A DNA stretch of 64,000 nucleotides from assembly GCA_028687915.1 (NCBI GenBank), contig JAQTZF010000001.1:868001-932000 (forward strand), read 5' to 3'. Shown here piece by piece: positions 35,818 through 44,720 of the stretch. Position numbers and translations under genes: made by a program. Under the pieces are notes generated by a model. That model ran no database searches. It had not been told where the DNA came from and saw only the letters and a list, made by a program, of their open reading frames with translations. Origin of the DNA: Candidatus Daviesbacteria bacterium. GTDB taxonomy: Bacteria; Patescibacteria; Microgenomatia; Daviesbacterales; UBA10151. Every line of letters starts with the position of its first letter. The first letter of the stretch is position 1.

Positions 35818-36911
35818 AGATATTCTTCCATTTTCTCTTCTTTTAATTTCTCAATTACTTTTTTAACATCCTGTGTTTTATCTTTATGACAAATTAAAAT
35901 GGCATCTTTGGTATCAACCACAATAATATCTTTTAATCCTATTACAGCAATTAATTTTTGATTACCCTGAATTAAACATTCTTCACTGTTTATGTTTACT
36001 AATAAATCTTCTACCCCATCAACTACATTGCCATTCTCATCTTTTTTCTTGGTATCATAAATTACTTTCCAATCCCCCACATCATTCCAACCAAAATCCC
36101 CTGGAATAACCACAAGGTTATTAACTCTCTCAGATACAGCCACATCAATTTGAACATTCTCTGCATCTTCATACACCTTTTGTGTGACTCCTTTTGATTC
36201 TTTTGTATCTAAGGATTGAAAAATTTGTTCTAAGCCACGATTCAGGCCCGGTGCATGTTTAGCGATTGCATTAGCAAGTGCTTCAACCGACCAACAATAA
36301 AGGTTTGCATTCCACAAATATTTACCAGAATTCAAAAATGTTTGGGCTGTTTCAATGTCTGGTTTTTCCTTAAATCCATCACACTTATAAACAAAATGTT
36401 TTGCAGTGGAGTAATCCTTTAAAGCCTGTCCTGTCTTTATATAACCCAAACCTGTATGGGCAAAGGTAGGCTTAATCCCAATTGAAACCAGATGGTTATC
36501 TGCTGCCGCCACCCCTAAAGCTAGCTCAATAGTATTACAAAAAGCTTCTTCATCCTCAATTAATTGATCTGCAGCCAAATTAACCACCACTGCCATCGGA
36601 TCTATCTTTCGAATCACAGTTGAGGCTAAACCCATAGCTAAAGCAGTGTTTTTGCTCATAGGCTCAGCAATAATATTTTCTTCCAGCAACCCTGGAAGCT
36701 GCTCTTTAATATCTTTGACATAATTTTCTAAAGTTATCAGGTAGATTCTTTCTTTAGGAATAAGGGGTTTAATTCGATCATATGTTTGCTGAACCATGGT
36801 TCTTTTACCATAAAGCTTTAGCAAATGTTTAGGTGTTTTCTTGCGGGATTTTGGCCACAATCTGGTCCCTCCACCGCCTGCAAGAATCACAGCATAAAAA
36901 TGCTCATTCAT
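35814..36911 (-). CDS. manC: Mannose-1-phosphate guanylyltransferase
   Basis: About 365 aa. The nucleotidyltransferase signature GGGGTRLWPKSRKKTPKHLL is near the N-terminus, with later NLAADQLIED and GFKEKPD blocks typical of GDP-mannose pyrophosphorylases. It makes GDP-mannose from GTP and mannose-1-phosphate for surface glycans or glycoproteins. There is no C-terminal isomerase domain, so it is the short monofunctional type. I chose the ATG at 36911 because TATAGT lies 9 nt before it with TTGTTT 18 nt further upstream. No other sugar-nucleotide gene is adjacent. Confidence 0.9.
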   Translation of the reverse strand: MNEHFYAVILAGGGGTRLWPKSRKKTPKHLLKLYGKRTMVQQTYDRIKPLIPKERIYLITLENYVKDIKEQLPGLLEENIIAEPMSKNTALAMGLASTVIRKIDPMAVVVNLAADQLIEDEEAFCNTIELALGVAAADNHLVSIGIKPTFAHTGLGYIKTGQALKDYSTAKHFVYKCDGFKEKPDIETAQTFLNSGKYLWNANLYCWSVEALANAIAKHAPGLNRGLEQIFQSLDTKESKGVTQKVYEDAENVQIDVAVSERVNNLVVIPGDFGWNDVGDWKVIYDTKKKDENGNVVDGVEDLLVNINSEECLIQGNQKLIAVIGLKDIIVVDTKDAILICHKDKTQDVKKVIEKLKEEKMEEYL

Positions 36912-36997
36912 ATAAGAGATACTATACATAACTTCTTTTAGTAAAAACAATAGGCTTTTTTGCTCTAATACTAGTTTTTATGAGATAATAACCTAAT

Positions 36998-38260
36998 ATG
37001 AAACAAATTATTTCACCAGTAAAAGGCACCCGAGACTTTTATCCGGAACAAATGGCTTTCCGGAACTGGCTCTATGAAAAAATTCAAACTTTGAGTCAAA
37101 AATATGGATATCAGGAATATGATGGACCTGTTTTAGAATATCTTGACCTTTATACAAATAAAACAAGTGAAGAAATATTAAAAACACAGGCTTTTACCTT
37201 ACAGGACCGCGATGGACGCTCTCTAATCCTGCGCCCGGAGCTTACCCCTACTTTTGCCCGAATGGTTGCCCAAAAAGCTGAGCAATTACCCAAAGAAATA
37301 CGTTGGTTCTCTTTTGGCAGAGCCTGGAGATATGAGCAACCACAAAAAGGACGAGGCAGAGAATTTTTTCAGTGGGAAATTAATCTTTTAGGACCGGAAA
37401 GTCCGGAAGCTGATGCTGAAATTTTGGCGATAGCAGCAGATTACCTAAAATCCCTGAATCTTACTTCAAAAGAAGTAGTTATCAAGGTTAGTGATAGGAG
37501 CTTTATGCAGGAAGAATTAAAATCCTTTGGTTTAACAGAAGAACAAATTATGCCTGTTTTTAGAATTATCGACCGCAAAAATAAAATTTCTGCAGAACAA
37601 TTTAATCAGGATCTAGCCAAAGAAGGTATAAGTTTAGAACAAGCCAAAAAAATTGAAAAACTTTTAAGTGAGAAAAATTTCTCTAAATCACCATGGCTTT
37701 CTAAGATTTTTGAATCCTTAAAGTTATATGAAGATATTTTTGAGTATTTTGAATTTGATCCTACTATTATCCGTGGTTTTGATTATTACACAAAAACTGT
37801 TTTTGAAGCCTGGGATAGAGGTGAAGGATTTAAAAGAGCCTTATTTGGAGGAGGAAGATTTGATAATTTAACTTCACAAATAGGTGGTCCAAAAGTCCCT
37901 GGTGTGGGTATGGCTCCTGGTGATTATGCTGCTCAGGTAATTTTAGAGGAATATGGGAAAATGCCAAATATTTCTCCCAAAACTGCTGCTGTTTTAGTAA
38001 CTGTTTTTAATCCTGAACTATCTTCAGAATCCTTAAAATTAGCAGCTAAGCTGCGAAAAGCTAATATTAATACAGAACTTTGGGCAGAAAATGAAGCTAA
38101 ACTGGATAAACAGTTAAAATATGCTGATCAAAAAGGTATTCCTTATGTAATTATTATTGGCCCGGAAGAAGCAGAAAATAAAACATATACCTTAAAAAAC
38201 TTATCAGCTAAATCTCAGGAGGTATTATCTCTTGATGAAATCACCCGCAAATTATCCTAA
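36998..38260 (+). CDS. hisS: Histidyl-tRNA synthetase
   Basis: 420 aa, class II synthetase of normal length. Motif 2 is WRYEQPQKGRGREFFQWE (~110-127), the histidine-specific motif is RGFDYYTKTVFEAW (~258-271), motif 3 is GGGRFDNL, and a C-terminal anticodon-binding domain begins near residue 330. It charges tRNA-His. A GATAAT box lies 8 nt before the ATG. It is transcribed divergently from manC and followed after 9 nt by the EamA transporter. Confidence 0.97.
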   Translation: MKQIISPVKGTRDFYPEQMAFRNWLYEKIQTLSQKYGYQEYDGPVLEYLDLYTNKTSEEILKTQAFTLQDRDGRSLILRPELTPTFARMVAQKAEQLPKEIRWFSFGRAWRYEQPQKGRGREFFQWEINLLGPESPEADAEILAIAADYLKSLNLTSKEVVIKVSDRSFMQEELKSFGLTEEQIMPVFRIIDRKNKISAEQFNQDLAKEGISLEQAKKIEKLLSEKNFSKSPWLSKIFESLKLYEDIFEYFEFDPTIIRGFDYYTKTVFEAWDRGEGFKRALFGGGRFDNLTSQIGGPKVPGVGMAPGDYAAQVILEEYGKMPNISPKTAAVLVTVFNPELSSESLKLAAKLRKANINTELWAENEAKLDKQLKYADQKGIPYVIIIGPEEAENKTYTLKNLSAKSQEVLSLDEITRKLS

Positions 38261-38269
38261 TATAAATAT

Positions 38270-39301
38270 ATGACTTCTCAAATTTTTACAAAAAGCTGGC
38301 CCTATACAGCTATAATTTTAGCTCATCTTATCTGGGGTGTTAATTTTGTAGTAGTTAAATTAACTATTCAGGAAATTCCCCCAATGTCCCTGGCTTTTAT
38401 TAAATTCACTGCTGCAGCACTACTTTTATTACCATTCTTAATTATTTCCGGAGATGCTCCCTGGACTAATTTACGAAGGTTATTTAAATTTTTACCCCAG
38501 GCAAATAGCCCTAAAAAAGACTCTATAGATTTATTGGAAGGACAAACACAAAAGTTTTTTGATCGCCGCGATACTCTTAAAGTAATTGCAGTTGGAGTTT
38601 TAATGATCACCTTAAACACAGCTTTTTTCTTTTTGGGGCTTGAGAGAACTACAGTCTCATCAGCTTCAATTTTAACCTTAGTTATTCCTATAATTTCTAT
38701 TCTAATAGGATGGGCTGTTCTTAAGGAAAAAGTATATGTAGTTAATGTTTTTGGTGTTTTGGCAGGTCTTTTTGGTACTATTGCTGTTTTAGGTATTCCC
38801 CTAATTTCAATTGGTGCAGGTTTATCAACAAACACTATGATTGGAAATTTTTTAATTATTTTAGCTGCTGTATGTTGGGTAATAGGAGCTTTATTTTCTA
38901 AACAGCTGTTACAAAAATACTCCACCTTAACAATATCTTTCTTAATTTTTTGTGTTGGGTCTGTAACTTTTTTAATTCCTGCTATAAATGAATTTATACA
39001 AAATCCTACCTGGTATCAAAATGTTACATATTTAGGCATGTTTGGTGTTATATATATGACTTTAGCCTCTTCTATTTGTGGCTATTTCTTGTTTACCTGG
39101 AGTTTAGATCAAATTGGTGTTGCCAAGGCTGACTTTTTCCAATACTTAGAGCCGGTAGTAGCTATTAGCTTAGGCATACTTACACTTGGTGAAGAACTCC
39201 GTTATTCATACGTTTTGGGAGCAATTTTAATCATGCTGGGAGCCTATTGGAGTACATTAGCTAAAACACAGCATAAGCATCCCAAATACCACAGGCATTA
39301 A
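38270..39301 (+). CDS. EamA/DMT-family transporter
   Basis: 343 aa, ten predicted membrane helices in two EamA repeats. The first opens HLIWGVNFVVVKL and the second contains ILAAVCWVIGALFSK. An unusual charged cytosolic insert (~65-100) sits between the second and third helices. These carriers usually export metabolites or amino acids; the substrate is unknown. It is probably co-transcribed with hisS. Confidence 0.88.
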   Translation: MTSQIFTKSWPYTAIILAHLIWGVNFVVVKLTIQEIPPMSLAFIKFTAAALLLLPFLIISGDAPWTNLRRLFKFLPQANSPKKDSIDLLEGQTQKFFDRRDTLKVIAVGVLMITLNTAFFFLGLERTTVSSASILTLVIPIISILIGWAVLKEKVYVVNVFGVLAGLFGTIAVLGIPLISIGAGLSTNTMIGNFLIILAAVCWVIGALFSKQLLQKYSTLTISFLIFCVGSVTFLIPAINEFIQNPTWYQNVTYLGMFGVIYMTLASSICGYFLFTWSLDQIGVAKADFFQYLEPVVAISLGILTLGEELRYSYVLGAILIMLGAYWSTLAKTQHKHPKYHRH

Positions 39302-39400
39302 TTAAGGCTAGCTTCTTAAAAGAAATTCTGCTATAATTACTACTTATAAGCAGAGCTTGAAATTTTTTAATTTTAAGTTTTGTGATAGAATCAAAAAATT

Positions 39401-39727
39401 ATGAAAGCAAATATACATCCAACTTGGAATACCGACGCCAAAATCACCTGTGTTTGTGGTAATACTTTTACTGCAGGTTCAACACAAGAACAAATTAGGG
39501 TGGAAATTTGTTCTGCTTGTCACCCATTTTTTACTGGCCAACAAAAGTTTGTTGATACACAGGGACAAGTTGAAAAATTCAGCAAGGCCTTAGAAGTTTC
39601 TAAAGCTAAAAAAGAAAGCAGAGAAAAGATCCTTGAAAACAGAGCTATGAAAGTTGCTGTTGAAAAAACAGAAAAACCATCACTCAGAGATCTTCTTATG
39701 CAAGCCCGCAAAAAATCCGCTTCCTAG
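39401..39727 (+). CDS. rpmE: Ribosomal protein bL31 with extended tail
   Basis: 108 aa. The first ~65 residues are bL31: MKANIHPTWN, then ITCVCGNTF, then CSACHPFFTGQQKFVDT, providing the zinc-binding Cys set of the C+ type. A ~35-residue basic helical tail, rich in Lys and Arg, makes it longer than the usual ~70 aa. A TAGAAT box lies 9 nt upstream of the ATG. It heads an rpmE-prfA-prmC-pyrH run. Confidence 0.93.
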   Translation: MKANIHPTWNTDAKITCVCGNTFTAGSTQEQIRVEICSACHPFFTGQQKFVDTQGQVEKFSKALEVSKAKKESREKILENRAMKVAVEKTEKPSLRDLLMQARKKSAS

Positions 39728-39734
39728 CTCCACT

Positions 39735-39794
39735 GTCATCCTGAACAGAGTGAAGGATCTAGATTCTTCTGGTCCGCTGGACCATCAGAATGAC
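39735..39794. repeat. Dispersed palindromic repeat element (intergenic copy)
   Basis: A 60-bp unit bounded by imperfect inverted ends gtcatcctga and tcagaatgac. It includes aaggatct and an inner palindrome ggtccgctggacc. It lies between rpmE and prfA. Related copies occur inside prmC and twice inside ychF. The family resembles the gtcattctgag...gaagaatct repeats found in many bacterial genomes. Confidence 0.75.
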
Positions 39795-39811
39795 AATAGT
39801 ATAATTAACCA

Positions 39812-40753
39812 ATGGACAACTATCTTGAACAACAAATTAAAGACATTGACCTTAAACTTGAAGAAGCCAATAAACTTCTACAAGACCCGGAACTTTGTGA
39901 CTTAGCCAAAATGGAAATTGAGGAACTTTTAGCACAAAAACAAGAATTAATTGATTCTGCTTCCACCCCTATGCAGTCAGATAATGAAGAAGAGGAAGAC
40001 TTTGAATCTGATATTAATCCAAACATTGCCATCCTGGAAATTAGATCTGCTGCCGGAGGAGATGAAGCCGGACTTTTTGCCGGAGATCTACTTCGTATGT
40101 ATACCAGATTTATTCAAAACAATAATTGGAAAATGGAGGAATTAAACCGTTCAGAAGGAAAATTAGGGCAAATTAAGGAAATTGTATTAAAAATTAATGG
40201 TAAAGGTGCCTATGATAGCTTAAAGTATGAATCCGGCGTTCATCGTGTGCAACGCGTGCCTACCACAGAATCCGGAGGCAGAATCCATACTTCTACAGCC
40301 ACTGTGGCTGTGTTACCGGAAGTTAATCCCACCCAAATAAATATTAATCCTGCAGATATAGAATTTGATTCTTTCAGGTCTGGCGGAGCTGGAGGACAAA
40401 ATGTTAATAAGGTTAATACTGCAGTAAGAATTAAACATATTCCAACAGGGATTGTGGTAACAGCCCAAACAGAAAGGTCACAACTTCAAAACAGAGAAAA
40501 TGCTATGAATTTACTTCGGGCAAAGCTTTGGGATATTGAAAATGCAGAGAAAATGAGCCGGGTTGGTGGACAAAGAGCTATTCAGGTAGGATCCGGTGAA
40601 AGATCAGAAAAAATCAGAACATATAATTTTCCTCAAAATAGAATTACAGATCATAGAATTGGTAAATCATGGCATAATTTAGAAACTATTTTAGAGGGTA
40701 ATCTACAACCTGTAATTAAAGCACTACAGGAAAGTGAGGAAGAATTAACCTAA
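39812..40753 (+). CDS. prfA: Peptide chain release factor 1 (short N-terminal domain)
   Basis: 313 aa, about 45 shorter than typical RF1. The catalytic GGQ is in GGAGGQNVNKVNTAVR (~192-195). The stop-codon reading tripeptide is PTT in RVPTTESGGRIHTS (~148-150), where most RF1 have PxT with x = A, V or E, so it reads UAA/UAG. Domain 1 lacks the first helical hairpin: the sequence begins where LLQDPELCDLA aligns with the second helix pair of E. coli RF1. It acts on the ribosome and is the substrate of PrmC, encoded next. Confidence 0.95.
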   Translation: MDNYLEQQIKDIDLKLEEANKLLQDPELCDLAKMEIEELLAQKQELIDSASTPMQSDNEEEEDFESDINPNIAILEIRSAAGGDEAGLFAGDLLRMYTRFIQNNNWKMEELNRSEGKLGQIKEIVLKINGKGAYDSLKYESGVHRVQRVPTTESGGRIHTSTATVAVLPEVNPTQININPADIEFDSFRSGGAGGQNVNKVNTAVRIKHIPTGIVVTAQTERSQLQNRENAMNLLRAKLWDIENAEKMSRVGGQRAIQVGSGERSEKIRTYNFPQNRITDHRIGKSWHNLETILEGNLQPVIKALQESEEELT

Positions 40754-40857
40754 TTTCTAAAGAGCATAAGCTCGCAAGCTTCGCTTATTACTCTAATTTC
40801 TAAGTTAAACATTATTTAGATCAATTAGAATAATTAGGTCAATTAGAAATTCATTCT
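40754..40857. other. prfA-prmC spacer with repeats
   Basis: 104 bp with no gene. It holds an imperfect hairpin (agagcataagc...gcttattactct, 40758-40792) and AT-rich near-repeats of taatttctaag and tcaattagaa (40792-40855). There is no T-run after the hairpin, so it is not a clear terminator. Confidence 0.4.
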
Positions 40858-41562
40858 ATGAACACACCAAAAGCATACACTCAGGGTTGGATAGAATTTT
40901 ACAAATTAAGGTTTAAAGTAACCCCCGACGTTTTAATCCCCCGCCCTGAAACAGAGCTTTTAATAGATGAAGTACTAAATTATATTAAGGAAAACAAAAA
41001 AGAAAATATTATAGTTTTGGATGTGGGTACTGGTTCCGGTGCCATTGCCATATCAATTACCAAAAATCTTTCCGCCTCTCAAACAAACACACAAATTATA
41101 GCTACAGATATCTCTAAAGAAGCTTTAAAAGTAGCGAAACAAAATGCCAAATTACATGGAGTTTTAGATAAAATTACTTTTATTCAAAGTGACCTTTTAT
41201 CCGACTTAGATCCTTCGACTCAAGAGTCCACCGGACTCTTTCCCACTCAGGATGACAATTTAATTATAGTCACCAACCTCCCCTATATTCCCACAGAAAG
41301 AATTCCCTATCTTGATTCATCAGTCAAAGATTTTGAACCTTTTATTGCTTTGGATGGTGGTGAAGATGGTTTTGAACTTTACAGAAAATTATTTTCCCAA
41401 ATAGTCAAAAAAGGCTGGAAACCTAAACTTTTGGTAGGAGAAATAGATTACACTCATGGAGAATTAGCAATATACGAAGCCCAAAAATATTTTCCAAAGT
41501 CAAATGTAGAGGTAATTAAGGATCTTGCTCACCTGCAAAGAATTTTAAAAATCACGTTCTAG
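40858..41562 (+). CDS. prmC: Release-factor glutamine methyltransferase lacking the N-terminal domain
   Basis: 234 aa against ~280 for standard PrmC. It begins at the linker region (TQGWIEFYKLRFKVTPDVLIPRPETELL is the usual core start), so the N-terminal helical RF-binding domain is missing. The SAM-binding motif is VLDVGTGSGAIAIS (~58-71), and the catalytic NPPY motif appears as TNLPYIP (~139-145). It methylates the Gln of the GGQ motif in release factors. Residues 118-133 are encoded by a copy of a dispersed palindromic repeat, inserted in frame. No Shine-Dalgarno is evident. Confidence 0.9.
   Translation: MNTPKAYTQGWIEFYKLRFKVTPDVLIPRPETELLIDEVLNYIKENKKENIIVLDVGTGSGAIAISITKNLSASQTNTQIIATDISKEALKVAKQNAKLHGVLDKITFIQSDLLSDLDPSTQESTGLFPTQDDNLIIVTNLPYIPTERIPYLDSSVKDFEPFIALDGGEDGFELYRKLFSQIVKKGWKPKLLVGEIDYTHGELAIYEAQKYFPKSNVEVIKDLAHLQRILKITF
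41209..41256. repeat. Palindromic repeat element inside prmC
   Basis: 48 bp (16 codons) running gatccttcga...tcaggatgac, in reverse orientation to the copy at 39735. It has an inner palindrome gagtccaccggactc. It encodes DPSTQESTGLFPTQDD between the SAM domain strand and the NLPY motif. Its length is a multiple of three, so the reading frame is kept. Confidence 0.75.
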
Positions 41563-41588
41563 ACTTTTATTTTTTCAAAAAGTATAAT
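41560..41588 (+). promoter_or_regulatory. pyrH promoter
   Basis: TAGACT (41560-41565), 17-nt spacer, TATAAT (41583-41588). The ATG is 17 nt downstream, giving a leader of about 10 nt without a Shine-Dalgarno. Confidence 0.5.
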
Positions 41589-41605
41589 CTCTTAAGCTTT
41601 AATTT

Positions 41606-42331
41606 ATGGCAAACGATAAACTTAGTTACGACAGAGTGATGTTAAAAATATCCGGAGAACTTTTCGGGGATGATGAGGGTCATGGTATTAATTTTTCAGC
41701 CTTTGAAAAAATTGCTCAGGATATTATAAATATCAGAGAAAAAACTAAAGTTGAGTTAGCTTTAGTTGTAGGAGGGGGTAATATTTTCCGCGGTAGATAC
41801 AAATCAGAACAAGTTGATGAAGCCACAGCAGATTATATGGGTATGATGGCCACAGTTATTAACGGAATGGGGTTACAAGAGGCTTTGGAGCGCCTCGGAG
41901 CACCAACCAGAATGATGACAGCAATAGAAATAAAAGCAGTAGCAGAGCCGTATATTCGCAGAAAAGCATTAAGACACCTTACTAAAGGCAGAATTGTTAT
42001 TTTTACTGCGGGTACAGGCAACCCCTTTTTTACTACAGACTCAGGTGCAGCTCTTCGGGCAGCAGAATTAAATTGTGATGTTATTTTAAAAGCCACCAAT
42101 GTTGATGGTGTTTATACAGAAGATCCTAATAAAAATCCTGATGCCAAGTTACTAACTAATATAACTTATCAGGAAGCAATTGAGAAAAATTTAGAAGTAA
42201 TGGATGCTACAGCTTTTGCATTATGCAAAAGACAAAACATTCCAATCATTGTATTTAATATTGATAAGTTAAATGACCTCGACCAAATATTAACTGGTCA
42301 TAATTTTGGAACTTTGGTTTCAGAAAACTAA
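41606..42331 (+). CDS. pyrH: UMP kinase
   Basis: 241 aa, full-length amino-acid-kinase fold. KISGELFG near the N-terminus, the GGGNIFRGR glycine loop (~52-60), GTGNPFFTTDSGAALRAAE (~131-149) and a KATNVDGVYTEDP nucleotide site (~158-170) match bacterial PyrH. It phosphorylates UMP to UDP in the cytosol. It has its own promoter after prmC. The 3' end overlaps the convergent S41 peptidase gene by 4 bp. Confidence 0.96.
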   Translation: MANDKLSYDRVMLKISGELFGDDEGHGINFSAFEKIAQDIINIREKTKVELALVVGGGNIFRGRYKSEQVDEATADYMGMMATVINGMGLQEALERLGAPTRMMTAIEIKAVAEPYIRRKALRHLTKGRIVIFTAGTGNPFFTTDSGAALRAAELNCDVILKATNVDGVYTEDPNKNPDAKLLTNITYQEAIEKNLEVMDATAFALCKRQNIPIIVFNIDKLNDLDQILTGHNFGTLVSEN

Positions 42332-43578
42332 ATTTGTTCGTCAAGCACTTCCAGTGCTTTCTCCAATTGATTATCTTTTAAAGGATCTTTCTCATCTGCT
42401 TTATATTCAATAGCAACATCAGGAGTTAATCCTATTCCATGAATCCATCTGCCTGATGGTGTTAACCATTTAGCTGTTGTGATATGTATTCCTGTACCCT
42501 GAGGTAAATCTTCTGTTGATTGAATTGTACCTTTACCAAAAGACTGTTCCCCTACCAACCTTGCTCTTTTATTATCCTGCATAGCTCCGGCTAAAATTTC
42601 TGAAGCAGAAGCAGAACCTTTATTAATTAGGATTACCAAAGGAATTTTTAACATTCTGCCTTGTCTGGTTACCACCAGTTCCTGTCTTTGACCCACCGAG
42701 TTTTCTTGCAAAACAATCGGTCCGGAACCAATAAATTCAGAACCAATATTTACAGCTGATTCTAGATATCCACCCGGATTATTTCTCACATCAACAATTA
42801 CTCCCTGAGGTGGATTAGATAAAGCTGATGTCACAGCTTCAGCCCATTCCTTATCAGTTTTTTCACCAAATCCTGATAAACGGATATAAGCAACTCCCCT
42901 TCCTTGTGGTGTAGTTTTCATATTCAAATCCACAGTTTTTACAATAATGGTATCCCGGGAAAGTGTCACATCACGGGGCTTATCTGCACCTTCGCTAAAA
43001 ATTGATAAAGATACTTTGGTTCCTTTTGGACCCCTGATTAAATTAACAGCGTCTGGTAAGGATAAATTATTTACATCTTTTTTATCAATGGAAAGTATTA
43101 AATCCCCAGCTTTTATACCAGCCTTTTCTGCCGGAGTATCTTTTAACGGTGCAATCACAACCAATCTTTTATCCTTGTTATAGCCAAGCTGCATTCCCAC
43201 ACCTTCAAAAGAACCCCCTAATTGTTCTTTGGTATTCTTTTGAGATTCAGGTGGTAAAAATACAGTATATGGATCCCCTATTGCAGCTACCATTCCCTGA
43301 ATTGCACCATAATATAATTTCTGTGGATCAATAGCTTTTTTATCTATATATTTTTGTGAAACTAAATCCCAAACTTTCCAAAAAAGAGAAAAGTCCATAT
43401 TTGTTCTTACTTCTGATGAGCTGTTTACACCAAAAGAATTTAAAGAAATCTCTCTTTGACCAATTTGGTAGCCTAAAATAAAAATCAGTAAAATTATGGC
43501 AATATAACCTAAACCTGTTTGGGGAATTTTTAGAAAGCTTTTTAAGATTGAATCTTTTTTAGTTATTAGTGGATCCAT
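42328..43578 (-). CDS. S41-family C-terminal processing peptidase
   Basis: About 416 aa. One N-terminal membrane helix (~22-40), then a PDZ domain (~100-185, GSFEGVGMQLGY and GIKAGDLILSI) and the S41 catalytic domain with the nucleophile Ser in NKGSASASEILAGAM (~320) and Lys in FGKGTIQS (~345). It cleaves C-terminal ends of extracytoplasmic proteins. The start at 43578 overlaps the upstream stop (TAATG), so it is coupled to the preceding unknown gene. Carboxyl-terminal processing of surface proteins is the expected role. Confidence 0.93.
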   Translation of the reverse strand: MDPLITKKDSILKSFLKIPQTGLGYIAIILLIFILGYQIGQREISLNSFGVNSSSEVRTNMDFSLFWKVWDLVSQKYIDKKAIDPQKLYYGAIQGMVAAIGDPYTVFLPPESQKNTKEQLGGSFEGVGMQLGYNKDKRLVVIAPLKDTPAEKAGIKAGDLILSIDKKDVNNLSLPDAVNLIRGPKGTKVSLSIFSEGADKPRDVTLSRDTIIVKTVDLNMKTTPQGRGVAYIRLSGFGEKTDKEWAEAVTSALSNPPQGVIVDVRNNPGGYLESAVNIGSEFIGSGPIVLQENSVGQRQELVVTRQGRMLKIPLVILINKGSASASEILAGAMQDNKRARLVGEQSFGKGTIQSTEDLPQGTGIHITTAKWLTPSGRWIHGIGLTPDVAIEYKADEKDPLKDNQLEKALEVLDEQI

Positions 43579-44717
43579 TAAATTAATATTTCTAGATTTT
43601 GATAGCAAACCCTCACGCTTTTTTTATTTGTTTTTACGGTCACCAGTATGGAATTTATTCCAGAAGGCATCTTTGATGAAACTTTATCAATTGCTTCCAC
43701 CATTCCCTGATCCCCAAAACTGTCCGGACCAATGATTCTAACCCTTTGGTTTAACTGAAGTTTCATAACCTTCAATCCTGGTCCTAAATCCTCAGTAGGA
43801 TTTTTCGCTATTTTTGTCTTGCGTATGTAGATCATACAATTCTGCGAAGCACTTGGCAAGATTAAACGATTTAAGTTGCCATCTAAAATAGAAAAATTAC
43901 CGTGATTTTTTTGTAAAAGAGAGAAGATATCATCACCCATATGTGCAGAACCAAAGCCTTCTGTAATTAATATGCTAAAACCAATATCTGCCCAATGACG
44001 GTTATAGATATTCCATCCTCCGGCTAAGGATTTATAGTTTTTAGCATTAATGCCACCGGAAATTATACCAGCTATTCCATACTCTGCTGCTTTTTCCAGG
44101 CCATCTGCAAAAACAATCTCTCCTCCTACAATAATCTGGCCTTTCATGGTTTGCTCCAGTTGCCTTGAACCAATCAAAACTTCTTTTGATCCAATTACAT
44201 TTAATACCCCTTCTCTTTCTTTACCTGACCCAAGCATCCCGTAAATAAAACTTGCCATGGTACGGATAGTAATCACCCCTTTTGTTTCATCAACATCATC
44301 TATAATTCCCCACACACCACAAGCCAACTTTATGGTTTTGGGGAATAATTTAATCCTTAAAGTTCCATTTTTCTCATCATAATAATCTAATATTCCGTCA
44401 TCAGGTGATAGTAATATTTTTTCTCCCAAACCAAGAACCCCTTTTTTGGAAGCCAAAAGTTCACCTGTAAAAATATTACTGCCTAAAGGACGGCTAAGAA
44501 ATTTAATGCCATCACTACCACTTATACCCAATTCTTTTGCTAAATTAACTACTCTAAATCCGGCACTGGTTTTACCTTCAGCTAAGATTGCATTTGGAGC
44601 TACTTCATCTCCAACTTTTACGTTCACTTTAGTAATAGCTGAAGGTAAAGTCCGTTTGATATGAGTTATCTGATCTGTAACTATTCTGGTACGTGCATTA
44701 AGTAAAATTTGATCCAT
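43578..44717 (-). CDS. Unrecognised protein with barrel-sandwich and KOW-like segments
   Basis: 379 aa, no signal peptide or membrane helix. The N-terminal part has a lipoyl/barrel-sandwich look (KVNVKVGDEVAPNAILAEGK and LGLGEKILLSPDDGILDYYDE). The middle (~200-270) is Gly-rich with GIAGIISGGINAKNY. The C-terminus has a KOW-like strand set (LNQRVRIIGPDSFGDQGMVEAI). I know no function. It lies between the 202-aa unknown gene (4 nt gap) and the S41 peptidase (overlap), downstream of rpsF-ssb-rpsR, suggesting a conserved cassette. Confidence 0.75.
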   Translation of the reverse strand: MDQILLNARTRIVTDQITHIKRTLPSAITKVNVKVGDEVAPNAILAEGKTSAGFRVVNLAKELGISGSDGIKFLSRPLGSNIFTGELLASKKGVLGLGEKILLSPDDGILDYYDEKNGTLRIKLFPKTIKLACGVWGIIDDVDETKGVITIRTMASFIYGMLGSGKEREGVLNVIGSKEVLIGSRQLEQTMKGQIIVGGEIVFADGLEKAAEYGIAGIISGGINAKNYKSLAGGWNIYNRHWADIGFSILITEGFGSAHMGDDIFSLLQKNHGNFSILDGNLNRLILPSASQNCMIYIRKTKIAKNPTEDLGPGLKVMKLQLNQRVRIIGPDSFGDQGMVEAIDKVSSKMPSGINSILVTVKTNKKSVRVCYQNLEILI

Positions 44718-44720
44718 AAG

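Noticed and set aside
38368..38925. 185-codon minus-strand frame
   Set aside because: Antisense to the EamA transporter and without promoter or Shine-Dalgarno.
40754..40792. Intrinsic terminator after prfA
   Set aside because: The hairpin is imperfect and has no following T-run; convergent genes elsewhere overlap, so clear intrinsic terminators are generally not seen in this window.
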